DNA of 64,000 nucleotides from an uncultured Planktomarina sp. (GCA_943788425.1 CALSQF010000001.1:186001-250000), one strand, 5' to 3'; counted from the first letter of the stretch, positions 19,638 through 28,297 are shown. The notes: generated from the sequence alone by a model not told the origin. Made by a program: numbers and translations.

Positions 19638-21384
19638 ATGTCAGAGACATCCGCCACTTTCGATTACGTCATCATTGGCGGCGGCACTGCCGGCTGCTTG
19701 CTGGCCAACCGCCTAAGCGCGGAGCCAAACCATCGGGTCTTATTGCTCGAAGCGGGCAAAACAGACAGCTACCCGTGGATTCACATCCCCGTCGGTTATC
19801 TATATTGTATTGGTAATCCGCGCACAGATTGGCTGTATCACACAGAACCCGACGCGGGCCTAAACCATCGTGACACAGCGCTATCCACGCGGCCGGGTAT
19901 TGGGCGGATGCTCCTCGATCAACGGCATGATCTATATGCGCGGCCAAGCGCGAGACTATGACGCTTGGGCGACATTGACGGACGATGACAGCTGGTCTTG
20001 GCACAACGCACTTGCCGATTTCAAAGCCCATGAGAATCACTACCGACTAGATCAAGGCGCCGATCCGATGACTGGGGACAACAGCCGATTTTCAGATATG
20101 CACGGCTCCGGCGGCGAATGGCGTATAGAAAAACAACGTCTACGCTGGGATGTGCTGGATAGTTTTGCCGATGCCGCCGAGCAGGCCGGGATTGAAAAAA
20201 TCGACGATTTCAACGCCGGTGACAATGCCGGTGTCGGTTATTTTGACGTCAATCAACGCTCCGGTTGGCGTTGGAGCAGCTCTAAGGCATTTTTGCGCCC
20301 AGCACGGTCACGACCCAATTTGACAATCTGGACCGAAGCACAGGCAAAAAAACTCACCTGGTGCAGCGGAGACGATGGCCAGCTGCGGTGTACAGGCCTA
20401 TGCGTGATGCGCGGGGGGCAACCTGTCCTTGTCACAGCAAAGCGCGAGGTGATCTTGTCTGCCGGCGCAATCAATTCGCCACAAATCCTACAACTCTCCG
20501 GAATTGGTCCAGCAGATTTGCTGCGATCCCATGGGGTTGAGGTGATCCACGATGCGCCGGTGGGGGAAAACCTGCAAGACCACCTACAAATCCGTGCGGT
20601 GTTCAAAGTCAATGGTACTCAAACACTCAACACTCTGGCCAATAGCCTATTTGGGAGGTTTAAAATCGGTGCGGAATACCTGCTGAACCGCTCAGGCCCG
20701 ATGAGCATGTCCCCCAGTCAATTGGGCGCCTTCACCCGCTCAGATCCCGCCCGACCCCACGCCAACCTCGAATACCATGTGCAGCCTTTGAGCTTAGAGG
20801 CCTTTGGCGAAGATCTCCATGATTTTCCCGCCATCACCGTCAGCGTCTGTAATCTCAACCCAACCAGCCGTGGCAAGGTGCACATCAGCTCCGCCAATTT
20901 CCGAGATCCGCCTAAAATTATGCCAAACTACCTCAGTACCGCTGAAGATCGACAAGTTGCGGCCGACAGCCTGCGTCAAGCGCGGCGCATTATGGCGCAA
21001 CCGGCAATGCAGAACTACGCGCCAGAAGAATTTAAACCGGGGGTGCAGCACCAAAGCGATGAAGATTTGGCACGGCTCGCAGGCGATATCGCCAATACAA
21101 TATTTCACCCGGTAGGTACTGTAAAAATGGGCCGTATGGACGACCCCTCAGCGGTTCTAGATCCGCAGCTGCGTGTTAAAGGCGTGCAAGGGCTGCGCGT
21201 GGTCGATGCCAGCGTCATGCCAACCATCACCAGCGGCAACACCAATGCCCCCACCCTGATGATCGCCGAAAAGGCCGCCGCCTGGATACGAGAGGGCCGT
21301 GTGAGCCGCGTCGCAAATTTGCCGCCGCGACCCGGTGGACAATCGGCGAAATTCTTGATTATCTCGACATCTCAGACAGTCTGA
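19638..21384 (+). pseudogene. GMC oxidoreductase (choline/alcohol dehydrogenase type), one frameshift
   Basis: GMC-family flavoenzyme. The N-terminal FAD motif DYVIIGGGTAGCLLANRL precedes the break. After it come RYPRGRVLGGCSSINGMIY (GMC signature 1), SAGAINSPQILQLSGIGP (signature 2) and the C-terminal catalytic His/Asn region FHPVGTVKMG and GNTNAPT. Frame is lost at about 19878, between NHRDT and RYPRG; removing one G restores it. The product would be about 580 residues. The substrate (choline, an alcohol or an aromatic) cannot be set. The last 30 residues run almost into the truncated tRNA, so the C-terminus may have been altered by the insertion. Confidence 0.8.
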
Positions 21385-21396
21385 ACTGTATGGTTT

Positions 21397-21467
21397 GGGG
21401 AGGTGCCGGAGTGGTCGAACGGGACGGATTCGAAATCCGTTGTACCTGCAAGGGTACCCAGGGTTCG
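21397..21467 (+). pseudogene. Truncated tRNA-Ser(CGA), left attachment site (attL)
   Basis: The first 71 nt of a tRNA-Ser gene: acceptor 5' strand, D arm, anticodon arm with CGA, long variable arm and the start of the T loop (GGGTTCG). After 21467 the sequence changes to CCGACTCAAAA and the T arm and acceptor 3' strand are missing. Bases 21400-21467 are identical to 29891-29958 in the complete tRNA-Ser. Position 3 differs (G here, A there). It cannot make a functional tRNA. Confidence 0.85.
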
Positions 21468-21530
21468 CCGACTCAAAAATCACCTAGTCGAACGGATTTT
21501 TGCTTTCTTCAATAGATTTGGAGACAGACA

Positions 21531-22373
21531 ATGACAAACATCACAAACTTTCTGAACAAGCATGCTGCCTACATTTGGGACACAACTGACCTGCACCATA
21601 AGGAAAGTACTGCAAAACTGAAGGTATTTTTAGATTTTGGTGACAATGCTGATAAACGGTTGGATGAAATCAGCGGGGCTGACATACTTGATTTCTGCCG
21701 CTGGCTAAAAGAGACACGAGGTATATCAGACAATACTATCAATCATTATCGTTCAGCCCTGAGCAGGTTCTTTAATTATGCCAAAGATTATTTGGACCTA
21801 CCAAAAATTCCAAACATCAAATTTGTTAAAGTTAAGAACCAGCGTGTGCGCTTTTATAGCCGCTCTGAAGTCAAACAAATCAGAGAATATCTGGCTGGCC
21901 ACAAACACGCATGGCTGCTGCCAATGTTTAACATCGGTATCAATACAGGAATGCGCCTCAGTGAGATATTGCGTGTTCGACAAAAGGACGTGGTGTTCAT
22001 AAATGATGTCCGTCATGTACGTTTAACTCACACGAAAAACGGAGACCGCCGAAACGTTCCACTTAGCGATGACGCTTTTAACGCATTTGAAGCGTTAAAC
22101 TGGAACGCAGAGACCATGTTTATTGAGGGTGCACATTATTATGCTTGGAAAAATATCAGGCTAAATATTTGTGATGGCGACAAGTCTGCTGTTTTCCATT
22201 GTACCCGCCATACCGCAGCTACCGTGATGGCTAACGAGATGAACATTAATCATCTGTTAATTGGCGCTATGCTTGGTCACAAAGACCCCTCGAGCACGAT
22301 GAAATATGTTCACACCAATCCAAATACGATGGGGACGATTGCTGCACGTCTTGCAGATATTATCAATTCTTGA
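21531..22373 (+). CDS. int: Tyrosine-type site-specific integrase
   Basis: 280 residues. The N-terminal SAM-like core-binding domain covers about residues 1-95. The catalytic domain has the first Arg in NTGMRLSEI, Lys in THTKNGDRR, H-x-x-R in FHCTRHTAAT, His in LGHKDPSS and the nucleophile in MKYVH. All catalytic residues are present, so it may still be active. GAGAC precedes the ATG. It is transcribed away from the truncated tRNA at the left end and is the obvious agent of the insertion. Codon use is AT-rich like the rest of the element. Confidence 0.93.
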   Translation: MTNITNFLNKHAAYIWDTTDLHHKESTAKLKVFLDFGDNADKRLDEISGADILDFCRWLKETRGISDNTINHYRSALSRFFNYAKDYLDLPKIPNIKFVKVKNQRVRFYSRSEVKQIREYLAGHKHAWLLPMFNIGINTGMRLSEILRVRQKDVVFINDVRHVRLTHTKNGDRRNVPLSDDAFNAFEALNWNAETMFIEGAHYYAWKNIRLNICDGDKSAVFHCTRHTAATVMANEMNINHLLIGAMLGHKDPSSTMKYVHTNPNTMGTIAARLADIINS

Positions 22374-22443
22374 ATGAGTTAAGCGAAAAACTTAAAGTAA
22401 AATAAAAAAGGGCCCTTCAGGCGTACTTTACAGGAAGATTAGG

Positions 22444-22503
22444 ATGGCAAAAGGCAAAGGAACTTAAGGTAAAAAAGTAGGTCATTTACCAAAGAAAAAA
22501 TGA
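22444..22503 (+). pseudogene. Possible 19-codon basic micro-ORF with an in-frame stop
   Basis: ATG GCA AAA GGC... gives MAKGKGT, then TAA, then GKKVGHLPKKK and TGA. A CAA-to-TAA change would explain the first stop. It is preceded by GGAAG. The very basic product recalls small phage or ribosome-associated peptides, but the ORF is tiny and I cannot prove that it was ever a gene. Confidence 0.25.
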
Positions 22504-22507
22504 GCAG

Positions 22508-22534
22508 TCTGGCGGGGGGTATCCCCCCACCAGA
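22508..22534. terminator. Rho-independent terminator after integrase (probably bidirectional)
   Basis: TCTGGCGGGGGG, loop TAT, CCCCCCACCAGA: an 11-pair stem with one mismatch, followed by TTTATTTA on the plus strand. It lies between the integrase (plus) and the convergent GYD pair (minus), so it can end both transcripts. Confidence 0.8.
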
Positions 22535-22563
22535 TTTATTTAGGCATGCGTCGCTTTATCGAT

Positions 22564-22872
22564 TTAAAGCCCAGACATTTGATCCACTACAGACCCTATA
22601 TTTTCATCAATTAATTGAGCGCCCTCTTCATGATTTCTTTTGCGTTCCTCCAGAACGGAAACACGCTCTTTTTTGAAATCAGCTTCATTTGCATAAGTCG
22701 TAACAGAACCATGATGATTATCGTCAACCTTGAATAAGACAGTATCCTCAGCAATCATATTTGGCTTGCGGCCGCGCAACCAATCTTGGACAAAAGCATC
22801 CTCAGGCACACCATCTTTCCAAAACCATTTACTATACACTACAAACTTGGCCATCGCATTAAAAGAAGGCAT
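22564..22872 (-). CDS. Hypothetical 102-aa protein paired with a GYD-domain gene
   Basis: 102 residues (or 96 from the second ATG at 22854, MAKFVVYSKWFW). The N-terminal half alternates strand- and helix-like stretches and the C-terminal half is a charged helix (KKERVSVLEERKRNHEEGA). It has no membrane segment and no signal peptide. It starts 10 bases after the GYD gene stop, so the two are surely co-transcribed. The size and beta-alpha pattern would suit a small ferredoxin-like dimeric barrel, like its partner. That is a guess. Function is unknown. Confidence 0.6.
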   Translation of the reverse strand: MPSFNAMAKFVVYSKWFWKDGVPEDAFVQDWLRGRKPNMIAEDTVLFKVDDNHHGSVTTYANEADFKKERVSVLEERKRNHEEGAQLIDENIGSVVDQMSGL

Positions 22873-22881
22873 ATCGTTTTG

Positions 22882-23205
22882 TTAAGCATTAGCTGGCACG
22901 TATGCCTTCATAATACGCTGCGCCGCTGCTACTACTGGCCCGTTATCGATACACTCATGAACTTCTAAACTTGCAAAAGTACCAGATGCGTGAGCTGCAG
23001 CCATAACACCCATCGCTGTCGCAGCATCAGGGACATTAAAATCAACAATAATGTCCATTCTACCACGCATAAAACTTGCAAAATTAACGCTACCACCAGC
23101 GGCTTCAGCAACCGTTTTGACTGCAGCCATCCGGTCAGAGCCACCAATTATACCCTTAGCGCCCTCTGCGTTATAAGAACCCATCATTATGCATCGAATT
23201 GACAT
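22882..23205 (-). CDS. GYD-domain protein
   Basis: 107 residues from the ATG at 23205 (MSIRCIMMGSYNAEG), chosen because a strong AGGGAGG site lies just upstream; an ATG ten codons earlier lacks one. The sequence follows the GYD pattern: a first strand, then NAEGAKGIIGGSDRMAAVK, GGSVNFASFMRGRMDII and a final strand. GYD proteins are small ferredoxin-fold proteins of unknown role. This is the first gene of a two-gene cargo unit on the element. The composition is less AT-rich than its flanks, which may mean a recent bacterial origin. Confidence 0.72.
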   Translation of the reverse strand: MSIRCIMMGSYNAEGAKGIIGGSDRMAAVKTVAEAAGGSVNFASFMRGRMDIIVDFNVPDAATAMGVMAAAHASGTFASLEVHECIDNGPVVAAAQRIMKAYVPANA

Positions 23206-23370
23206 CTCTTTTTCCTCCCTAATTTCTATATTCACATTTTTTCACTCTCAAAATTGTGCATAAGATAAACTCAAAAACTACACTAAATTATAAATCAGTT
23301 TTTCTTCTATTACTTTCATATACTTGTTATAACTGACCAACTCCAAACCATATTAAACAACCATCTTTCA

Positions 23371-23583
23371 TTTGAATATAAGTGGGGTCACGCACCGAAT
23401 GTTCCCGTGACGAAACTGATGGAACGCTATGGCAAAGAGATAACGGTCAAGGAAGTCATAAAGAAAGCCAGATGCTCCAACTATGGACAAAAAAACAGCT
23501 TCGAATTTCGAATTATCTATATTGGCGGCAGTTATAACGCGATGCTGGGCGGAACTACCAAGCCCAAAAAACCTAATTCGTAA
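23371..23583 (+). pseudogene. C-terminal remnant of a conserved phage/island protein
   Basis: The open frame has no start codon but reads WGHAPNVPVTKLMERYG, KEITVKEVIKKARCSNYG and FEFRIIYIGGSYNAML before a TAA at 23583. I recognise the VPVTKLMERYG...VKELIKRARC pattern from small zinc-binding proteins common in alphaproteobacterial mobile regions. The N-terminus, with the first CxxC, is missing, and the expected second CxxC is CSNY, with one cysteine lost. It overlaps the end of the convergent secreted-protein gene by 11 bases. Probably a dead fragment. Confidence 0.5.
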
Positions 23584-23875
23584 CCGATCTCGATTTTACA
23601 CAATAAATGTCGCTATTATCACCGCTGCGATAATCAATATGACGACACATATAAATCAGATCGTCAAAAGTCACTATAAATTTCACCACAGTTACATACC
23701 TATCAGTGCGATTATCATCTAGTTGCGTACTAAGTATTTTGCCCTGCGCTAAAACTATTTCTGGATTGGGGTGAAAGGGTTCGTTTGCTGTGCGAGGCCA
23801 TATCAATGTTTCGTTCGCCATCGCAGATGTAGCCAAAATTAAGCAAACAAAAATTGAACCAATAATCCTTTTCAT
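23573..23875 (-). CDS. Secreted/periplasmic hypothetical protein
   Basis: 100 residues. A signal peptide is clear: MKRIIGSIFVCLILATSAMA, with cleavage after AMA. The mature part has about 80 residues with two cysteines (MCRHID, IYCVKS) that could form a disulfide. A very strong AGGAGG precedes the ATG. No family is recognised. It lies between the remnant at 23371 and the terS-like gene and is oriented against the phage genes, so it looks like a cargo gene with its own promoter. Confidence 0.65.
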   Translation of the reverse strand: MKRIIGSIFVCLILATSAMANETLIWPRTANEPFHPNPEIVLAQGKILSTQLDDNRTDRYVTVVKFIVTFDDLIYMCRHIDYRSGDNSDIYCVKSRSVTN

Positions 23876-24019
23876 TGTAACCTCCTCCTCTGGTCAGATT
23901 TCATGCCTCTTTAGGCAGACGGACTAAGTAACGAAAACATAGGCCACATGCGTGTGACAACCCCTGAGAGTAGGAACAACGGTCATTTCCCCTTATCAAC
24001 ACAATTTTGTAATAATAAA

Positions 24020-24094
24020 ATGACCAACTTAACAGCGTCCCACTTTGGTGTAGTTAGTGGCGCGGCGGCTAAAGTTGAACAAACAAAGAGATGA
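24020..24094 (+). CDS. 24-codon ORF coupled to terS
   Basis: A 24-residue ORF, MTNLTASHFGVVSGAAAKVE and four more residues. Its TGA overlaps the terS ATG (ATGA at 24091-24094), typical of translational coupling. No ribosome site is evident before its own ATG. It could be a leader peptide or a decayed upstream gene. Confidence 0.35.
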   Translation: MTNLTASHFGVVSGAAAKVEQTKR

Positions 24095-24309
24095 TGGCTT
24101 CGCTGCATAAAACGCTAGCAGAGAACCTACCACTTCGCATCAAAGACCCAGAGGCTAAATCATCAGACCTGAATGTCACCCGTCAGTTTCTGAAAGACAA
24201 CGGTATAGACGCCGTACCTGTCGAGGGGTCGCCTCTGAGTGACCTAGTACGCACCCTGCCCGACTTTAGCGATGCTGATTTCGACGTTAATGAGTTAATG
24301 GTAAATTAA
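24091..24309 (+). CDS. Phage terminase small subunit-like protein
   Basis: 72 residues. The pattern SLHKTLAENLPLRIKDPEAK, then SSDLNVTRQFLKDNGIDAV, then a short acidic tail resembles the small terminase (DNA maturase A) of T7-like phages, whose C-terminal half has the same DLNVARQFLKDNGI motif. The protein would recognise phage DNA for packaging. It sits upstream of the T7-type large terminase in the same direction, matching the T7 gene 18-19 order. At 72 residues it is shorter than usual, so the N-terminus may be lost. Confidence 0.6.
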   Translation: MMASLHKTLAENLPLRIKDPEAKSSDLNVTRQFLKDNGIDAVPVEGSPLSDLVRTLPDFSDADFDVNELMVN

Positions 24310-24313
24310 TTTA

Positions 24314-24484
24314 TCACTTAAATGTTTCCCAAAAACTCCAAACAACGACAGAAAATACGACACCACTAATTATCCAAGCAAACGCATAAAAGCGTTTCGA
24401 TTGTGACGAGTTTAGACTCCCGCAATTTAAACATTCCTTAGTATCAACGAATGAAAATTTCTTACACGAGTTACAGGTGGGCAA
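24314..24484 (-). CDS. Zinc-ribbon single-pass membrane protein
   Basis: 56 residues from a TTG at 24484 (PTCNSCKKFSF); a GGAGG lies 8 bases upstream, which decides this start over an earlier in-frame TTG at 24499. A two-knuckle zinc ribbon is visible (CNSC ... CLNC), followed by one membrane helix (about residues 34-50). It is an inner-membrane protein with a cytoplasmic zinc ribbon, function unknown. It is inserted antisense between the terminase small and large genes, where T7-like phages carry lysis genes. Confidence 0.6.
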   Translation of the reverse strand: MPTCNSCKKFSFVDTKECLNCGSLNSSQSKRFYAFAWIISGVVFSVVVWSFWETFK

Positions 24485-24529
24485 AACAGACGCCTCCAAT
24501 TAGAATAGCTATAACTAGAACAGGTAGAT

Positions 24530-26259
24530 ATGTTTAAAGCAACAACGTCGCTCGGTATTACGATAGCGAAAGACCCACTCTCAGATTTCAGAAAGTTTCT
24601 GTTCGTTATCTGGAAGCATCTTAACCTCCCCGACCCTACGCCAGTTCAGTATGATAAAGCTTATAACCTACAACACAGCGACAAGCGAATGATTATTCAA
24701 GCATTCAGAGGGGTGGGCAAATCTTGGATTACTTCAGCCTACGTCGTCTGGCTGCTCTACATGAACCCGCAGTTAAACATTTTGGTCGTCTCAGCGTCTA
24801 AATCTCGCTCTGATGACTTCACCACTTTACTCTAAGGCTCATCAGCGAGATGGACATCCTGGCACACCTGAGGCCAAAGACGGACCAGAGACAGTCGAAG
24901 ATTAGCTTTGATGTAGCCCCTGCTGCAGCGTCTCACGCACCCTCAGTGAAATCTGTGGGTATCTCAGGTCAATTGGCTGGCTCACGAGCAGATGTAATCG
25001 TCGCAGATAACATCGAAGTCCCAAACAACTCCATGACCCAAGGTATGAGAGATAAGCTCTCAGAGGCTGTGAAGGAGTTTGACGCTATTCTTAAACCAGA
25101 TGGGCGTATCATCTACCTTGGGACACCACAGAACCAAGAGAGTTTGTATAACAAGCTACCCGACCGTGGATACAAGGTCAGTATCTGGCCAGCACGATAC
25201 CCGAACGCTGACCAAACTGTTGGCTACGATTCAAAGTTAGCCCGTCTTATCTCAAATGCTATGGCAGCAAATGATTTACTTGTAGGTGAACCCACAGACC
25301 CTGCCCGTTTCTCCGAGTTTGACCTATTGGAACGTGAAGCATCCTACGGACGCTCAGGTTTTGCACTGCAGTTTATGCTCGATACGAGACTCTCTGATGC
25401 CGAAAGATACCCTCTCAAGGTGTCTAACCTAATCGTGATGGATATACCCCCTCAGGAGGCCCCTGAGAAGGTCTCATGGTCATCTGACAGCCAGTATATC
25501 GTAGAAGAATTGCCGAACGTGGCATTCAACGGAGACCACTACCATAAGCCTATGTTCATGAGTTCTGAGTTCGTAGAATACACTGGCTCGGTCATGAGTA
25601 TTGACCCCTCAGGACGCGGTAAGGATGAGACAGGCTACGCAGTCGTAAAGATGCTCAATGGTTATCTATACGTCCGTAGATGCGGTGGCATCGCTGTTGG
25701 CTATTCAGAGGAAGCACTCAAGAAACTTGCAGTCATCGCCAAGGAAGAACAGGTCAACGAAATCATCGTCGAGAGTAACTTCGGTGATGGGATGTTTAAC
25801 CAGCTGTTTATGCCTGTGTTGAACAAGGTCCATCCTGTCACGACGAGTGAAGTTCGTCACAATAAGCAGAAAGAACGCCGCATCATCGATGTTCTTGAGC
25901 CTGTGATGAACCAGCATCGTCTGGTCATCGATAAGAAGGTCATCCAGAAGGACTTCGACAGCTGCCAACACCTACCCCCGGAGCAGGCTCTTCGTTACCA
26001 GTTGATGTACCAGCTGACCCGCCTGACGGCCGACAGAAGCGCTCTGACGAATGATGACAGACTGGATGCGCTTGCTATGGCCTGTCAGTATTGGGTCGAT
26101 GCAATGGCTCAGGATGCCGAGCAGCGCATAGGTGCACGTCGGGAAGAACTGATGAGTGTTGAGCTAGACCGACTGCGTGAGCAGGCGTCCTTAGGTTTCG
26201 CTTTAATTACGGGTCACCAGAGTGAGAAGACCAACACCACCACTAGCCTTAGATGGTAG
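24530..26259 (+). pseudogene. T7-type phage terminase large subunit, one frameshift
   Basis: Large terminase (DNA maturase B) of podoviruses. The ATPase N-terminus has Walker [10 protein letters not shown] at about residue 60 and [14 protein letters not shown], where frame is lost (about 24828, one base missing). The other frame resumes [15 protein letters not shown] and carries on with VIVADNIEVPNNSMTQ (Walker B region), the nuclease motif SIDPSGRGKDETGYAV and a DDRLDALAMA metal site. Corrected length is about 576 residues. Packaging without a capsid gene makes no sense for a stand-alone phage, so the gene is a relic or once served a satellite. Confidence 0.82.
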
Positions 26260-26473
26260 GCAACTTAATCTCTGCTAGCAGCTCATCTGATGGCAAACAA
26301 TTCGTTATAATCTCAGCTAGAAGCTCACCTGACGGCAATAGTTTGTTCGTTTCATCGATAAACTGCATTTTACGTCCATATTTTATTGCCTCGCACAGTG
26401 TGCCTGATGGTACCCGTGTTTCACAATGCGCTATTACTGCTTCAAAGTTCAAAAACTCTTGGTGTATGGTCAT
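26249..26473 (-). CDS. Small protein with an internal repeat
   Basis: 74 residues. An AAGGAG ribosome site precedes the ATG. The C-terminal half holds a tandem repeat, LLPSGELLAEI then CLPSDELLAEI, and the first part has the related VPSGTLCEAI, so three copies of a short PSxELLAEI helix unit. Its 3' end overlaps the terL end by 11 bases on the opposite strand. It is one of three leftward genes preceded by the ACTATAGGT box. No family is recognised. Confidence 0.5.
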   Translation of the reverse strand: MTIHQEFLNFEAVIAHCETRVPSGTLCEAIKYGRKMQFIDETNKLLPSGELLAEIITNCLPSDELLAEIKLPTI

Positions 26474-26551
26474 TGGAATTGCTCCTTTGACTAGTATTAC
26501 GGGGAAGTACTAAAATTAGATTACTTCTATGCTGCGACATTTGAGACCATC

Positions 26552-26590
26552 CTGAGTGATGACTATAGGTCGACCTATAGGTCTGGTGCC
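26552..26590. promoter_or_regulatory. ACTATAGGT box, copy 1, with 18-bp perfect palindrome
   Basis: It contains CTATAGGTCGACCTATAG (26563-26580), a perfect 18-bp palindrome, within a 40-bp box shared with 27223 and 29199. It is 79 bp upstream of the start of the leftward 74-aa gene. The symmetry suits a dimeric repressor. The core CTATAGG also recalls T7-type phage promoters. Confidence 0.55.
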
Positions 26591-26771
26591 TCTCATGTAA
26601 AAACCCTTATAAATAAGACCAATTTCAATTGTTGCACTTAAAGATAAGCGGAGGGGGAACATATACCTATAGTTTTCCCTAAAGCTATCCCCAGAAATGT
26701 AGATAAAGGTATGACATCGACAGCATCAATCCATAGATGAACTATTAGTAGAACTTTAGTTTAACCTGTAG
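26552..26771. repeat. Diverged direct repeat, copy A
   Basis: A 220-bp segment repeated at 27223-27440 with clear similarity over its full length. Shared blocks include ACTATAGGT, ATAAATAAGACCAATTT, ACCTATAGTT, CCCTAAAGCTATCC, CTATTAGTAGA and AACCTGTAG. It lies upstream of the leftward gene at 26473. No coding frame is convincing in it. The ACTATAGGT and its inverted partner ACCTATAGT are 103 bp apart in both copies. Confidence 0.85.
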
Positions 26772-26807
26772 CCCCACCAAAAAAAGACCAGCCACAGACT
26801 CGTAAGT

Positions 26808-27122
26808 TTAGCCTAGTTCGGCTTTTGCCTGCTGACGACGTTCTCTTTCTTCGAAGCTCAAAGCCACGGATGTGCGGATGCCTTTACCCACAAAGTCCAT
26901 CATGCCGGAGACAACACGCTCATTGGAGTCAATCCCTGCGCAAGACAGAACTTCGCAGCCATCACGAGAGCGCGCCCATCGAGCGATTTTCTCGGGGCCA
27001 TTGCCATATTCCTTTTCATCCTCAACCGCGTCATCTAATGCGGCCAGTACGACTGCTGAAAATAATTTACGGGCGCGTTTACCCTGCTCGTGGATAAACT
27101 GCCCGTCGTCGAAATCATTCAT
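26808..27122 (-). CDS. Conserved hypothetical protein (DUF6280-like)
   Basis: 104 residues from the ATG at 27122 (MNDFDDGQFIHEQGKR), chosen for its AAAGGA site; an upstream ATG at 27152 lacks support. Conserved features are ARKLFSAVVLAALDDAV, GNGPEKIARWARSRDG, LSCAGIDSNERVVSGMM and a charged tail. I recall near-identical Rhodobacteraceae proteins under DUF6280; the number is from memory and uncertain. No catalytic motif is evident; it looks helical and cytoplasmic. It lies between repeats A and B and is the second gene behind the ACTATAGGT box. Confidence 0.65.
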   Translation of the reverse strand: MNDFDDGQFIHEQGKRARKLFSAVVLAALDDAVEDEKEYGNGPEKIARWARSRDGCEVLSCAGIDSNERVVSGMMDFVGKGIRTSVALSFEERERRQQAKAELG

Positions 27123-27222
27123 CTCAAATCCTTTTAGTTCACGGTGTAGCAATTCTAGCGCGCATCATCGCCAATGGAGGTAGATGGCTGAAGGTTCAAC
27201 CTAAAAGTTTTGGCGTAAAAAT

Positions 27223-27262
27223 CTGAGGTGGTAACTATAGGTTGACTTATAGGACTGGTGCC
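27223..27262. promoter_or_regulatory. ACTATAGGT box, copy 2
   Basis: CTGAGGTGGTAACTATAGGT followed by TGACTTATAGG and ACTGGTGCC. It is an imperfect version of the palindrome in copy 1, located upstream of the DUF6280-like gene. Confidence 0.5.
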
Positions 27263-27440
27263 GCTGTTGTAAAAACCTCTATAAATAAGACCAATTTTGA
27301 AGGTTTCCCTATAGGTTAAACGGTGGGGGAACTTATACCTATAGTTCTCCCTAAAGCTATCCTCATAAATGTGGATAAAATGGCAAGGGAGGGCCAAATC
27401 CATAGTAGAGCTATTAGTAGACCTTTAGTTCAACCTGTAG
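27223..27440. repeat. Diverged direct repeat, copy B
   Basis: Second copy of the 220-bp repeat, 101 bp upstream of the leftward gene at 27122. It has one extra CCCTATAGGTTAAAC not seen in copy A. The many substitutions but near-constant length suggest an old duplication kept by selection on its sites. Confidence 0.85.
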
Positions 27441-28297
27441 AGATAGGGGCGGATGACTAACAAGCTGCGGTCACCCACAGTTGCTATTCATCCAACGATG
27501 TGCGCTTGCCGCAAAACAAACACCAATCTCCCCCGGAGAAGAAAATAGCTATGAGCCATTTCCGAGTTAGATAGTGGTTCGACTTTTGGTGATTTCAAGG
27601 AAAAAAACGCCAGCCACTCATTTAGAGAAAGCTGGCCAGTACACCCTGTAATTGACCCTGGGAATGGGGTTACTGGGTGATACCTCGAGGGGTACGTTTA
27701 AGTTTTGAATATGGTTTAAATATGAGGCAAAACAATTGCTGGCAATGCGCCAATCAAAAAGGCAAACTATGGATAATTGCGCAGCCCTTAAGCAGTTTAA
27801 AGTATATCGCCATTAATTTAGGCGAAAAAATGTGAGGGGGTTACGTGTAATGGTCTCTGGCAAAAATCCCCCATGCTCCGCTCGGGCTGGAAGACGCGGT
27901 GTATCGACCAAATAATTGGGGCCAAAATACAATCCCATCGCTATTACAAAACAATATGCCCCAGCCAAAATGTCAAAATTAGTATTATCATAAATAATGA
28001 CACAAATTTGTTATAAACAATATGGGATTTTCGACGCTCATCCAAAATTTTTTTGGTCTTTACAGCTCCTCTATCATTTTAGAACCTACAGTAATGCGCT
28101 AGTTTCCTACTATGCTACCTCTACAGACCAAAAGATGGCTTATCGTCAGCGCATTGCTAATCTTAACGCTTGGTCTTGCCCTGCTCTTAAAAATGTACGG
28201 GATACTCATGCCCAGCGTCGTCATATAATTGGGTGTTTTAAACAAAAAATAACACCAAAGTCATTAACCCAACTACAAACTTATCTGATGACTACTT
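27441..28297. other. AT-rich region without a recognisable complete gene
   Basis: An 857-bp stretch. The only protein-like piece is a minus-strand frame at 27813-27938. A 115-codon plus-strand frame (27997-28344) has no family resemblance and poor composition. A 6-bp stem, GCCAGC/GCTGGC, lies near 27610. I see no tRNA or CRISPR array. Confidence 0.5.
27813..27938 (-). pseudogene. Possible C-terminal gene fragment
   Basis: 41 residues from an internal ATG, with GLYFGPNYLVDTPRLPARAE then GGFLPETITRNPLTFFRLN. The frame is open about 40 further codons upstream without a start. The composition is more protein-like than its surroundings. It has no ribosome site and no recognised family, so it may be a scar of a deleted gene. 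Confidence 0.25.

Noticed and set aside
21367-21396. sigma70-type promoter directly before the truncated tRNA
   Set aside because: A TCGACA-17-TGTATG pair exists but ends only 4 bases before the tRNA 5' end, too close for a tRNA leader.
27455-27590. Minus-strand CxxC-containing short frame
   Set aside because: It reads WCLFCGKRTSLDE before a stop but has no start and no other conserved part; too little to support.
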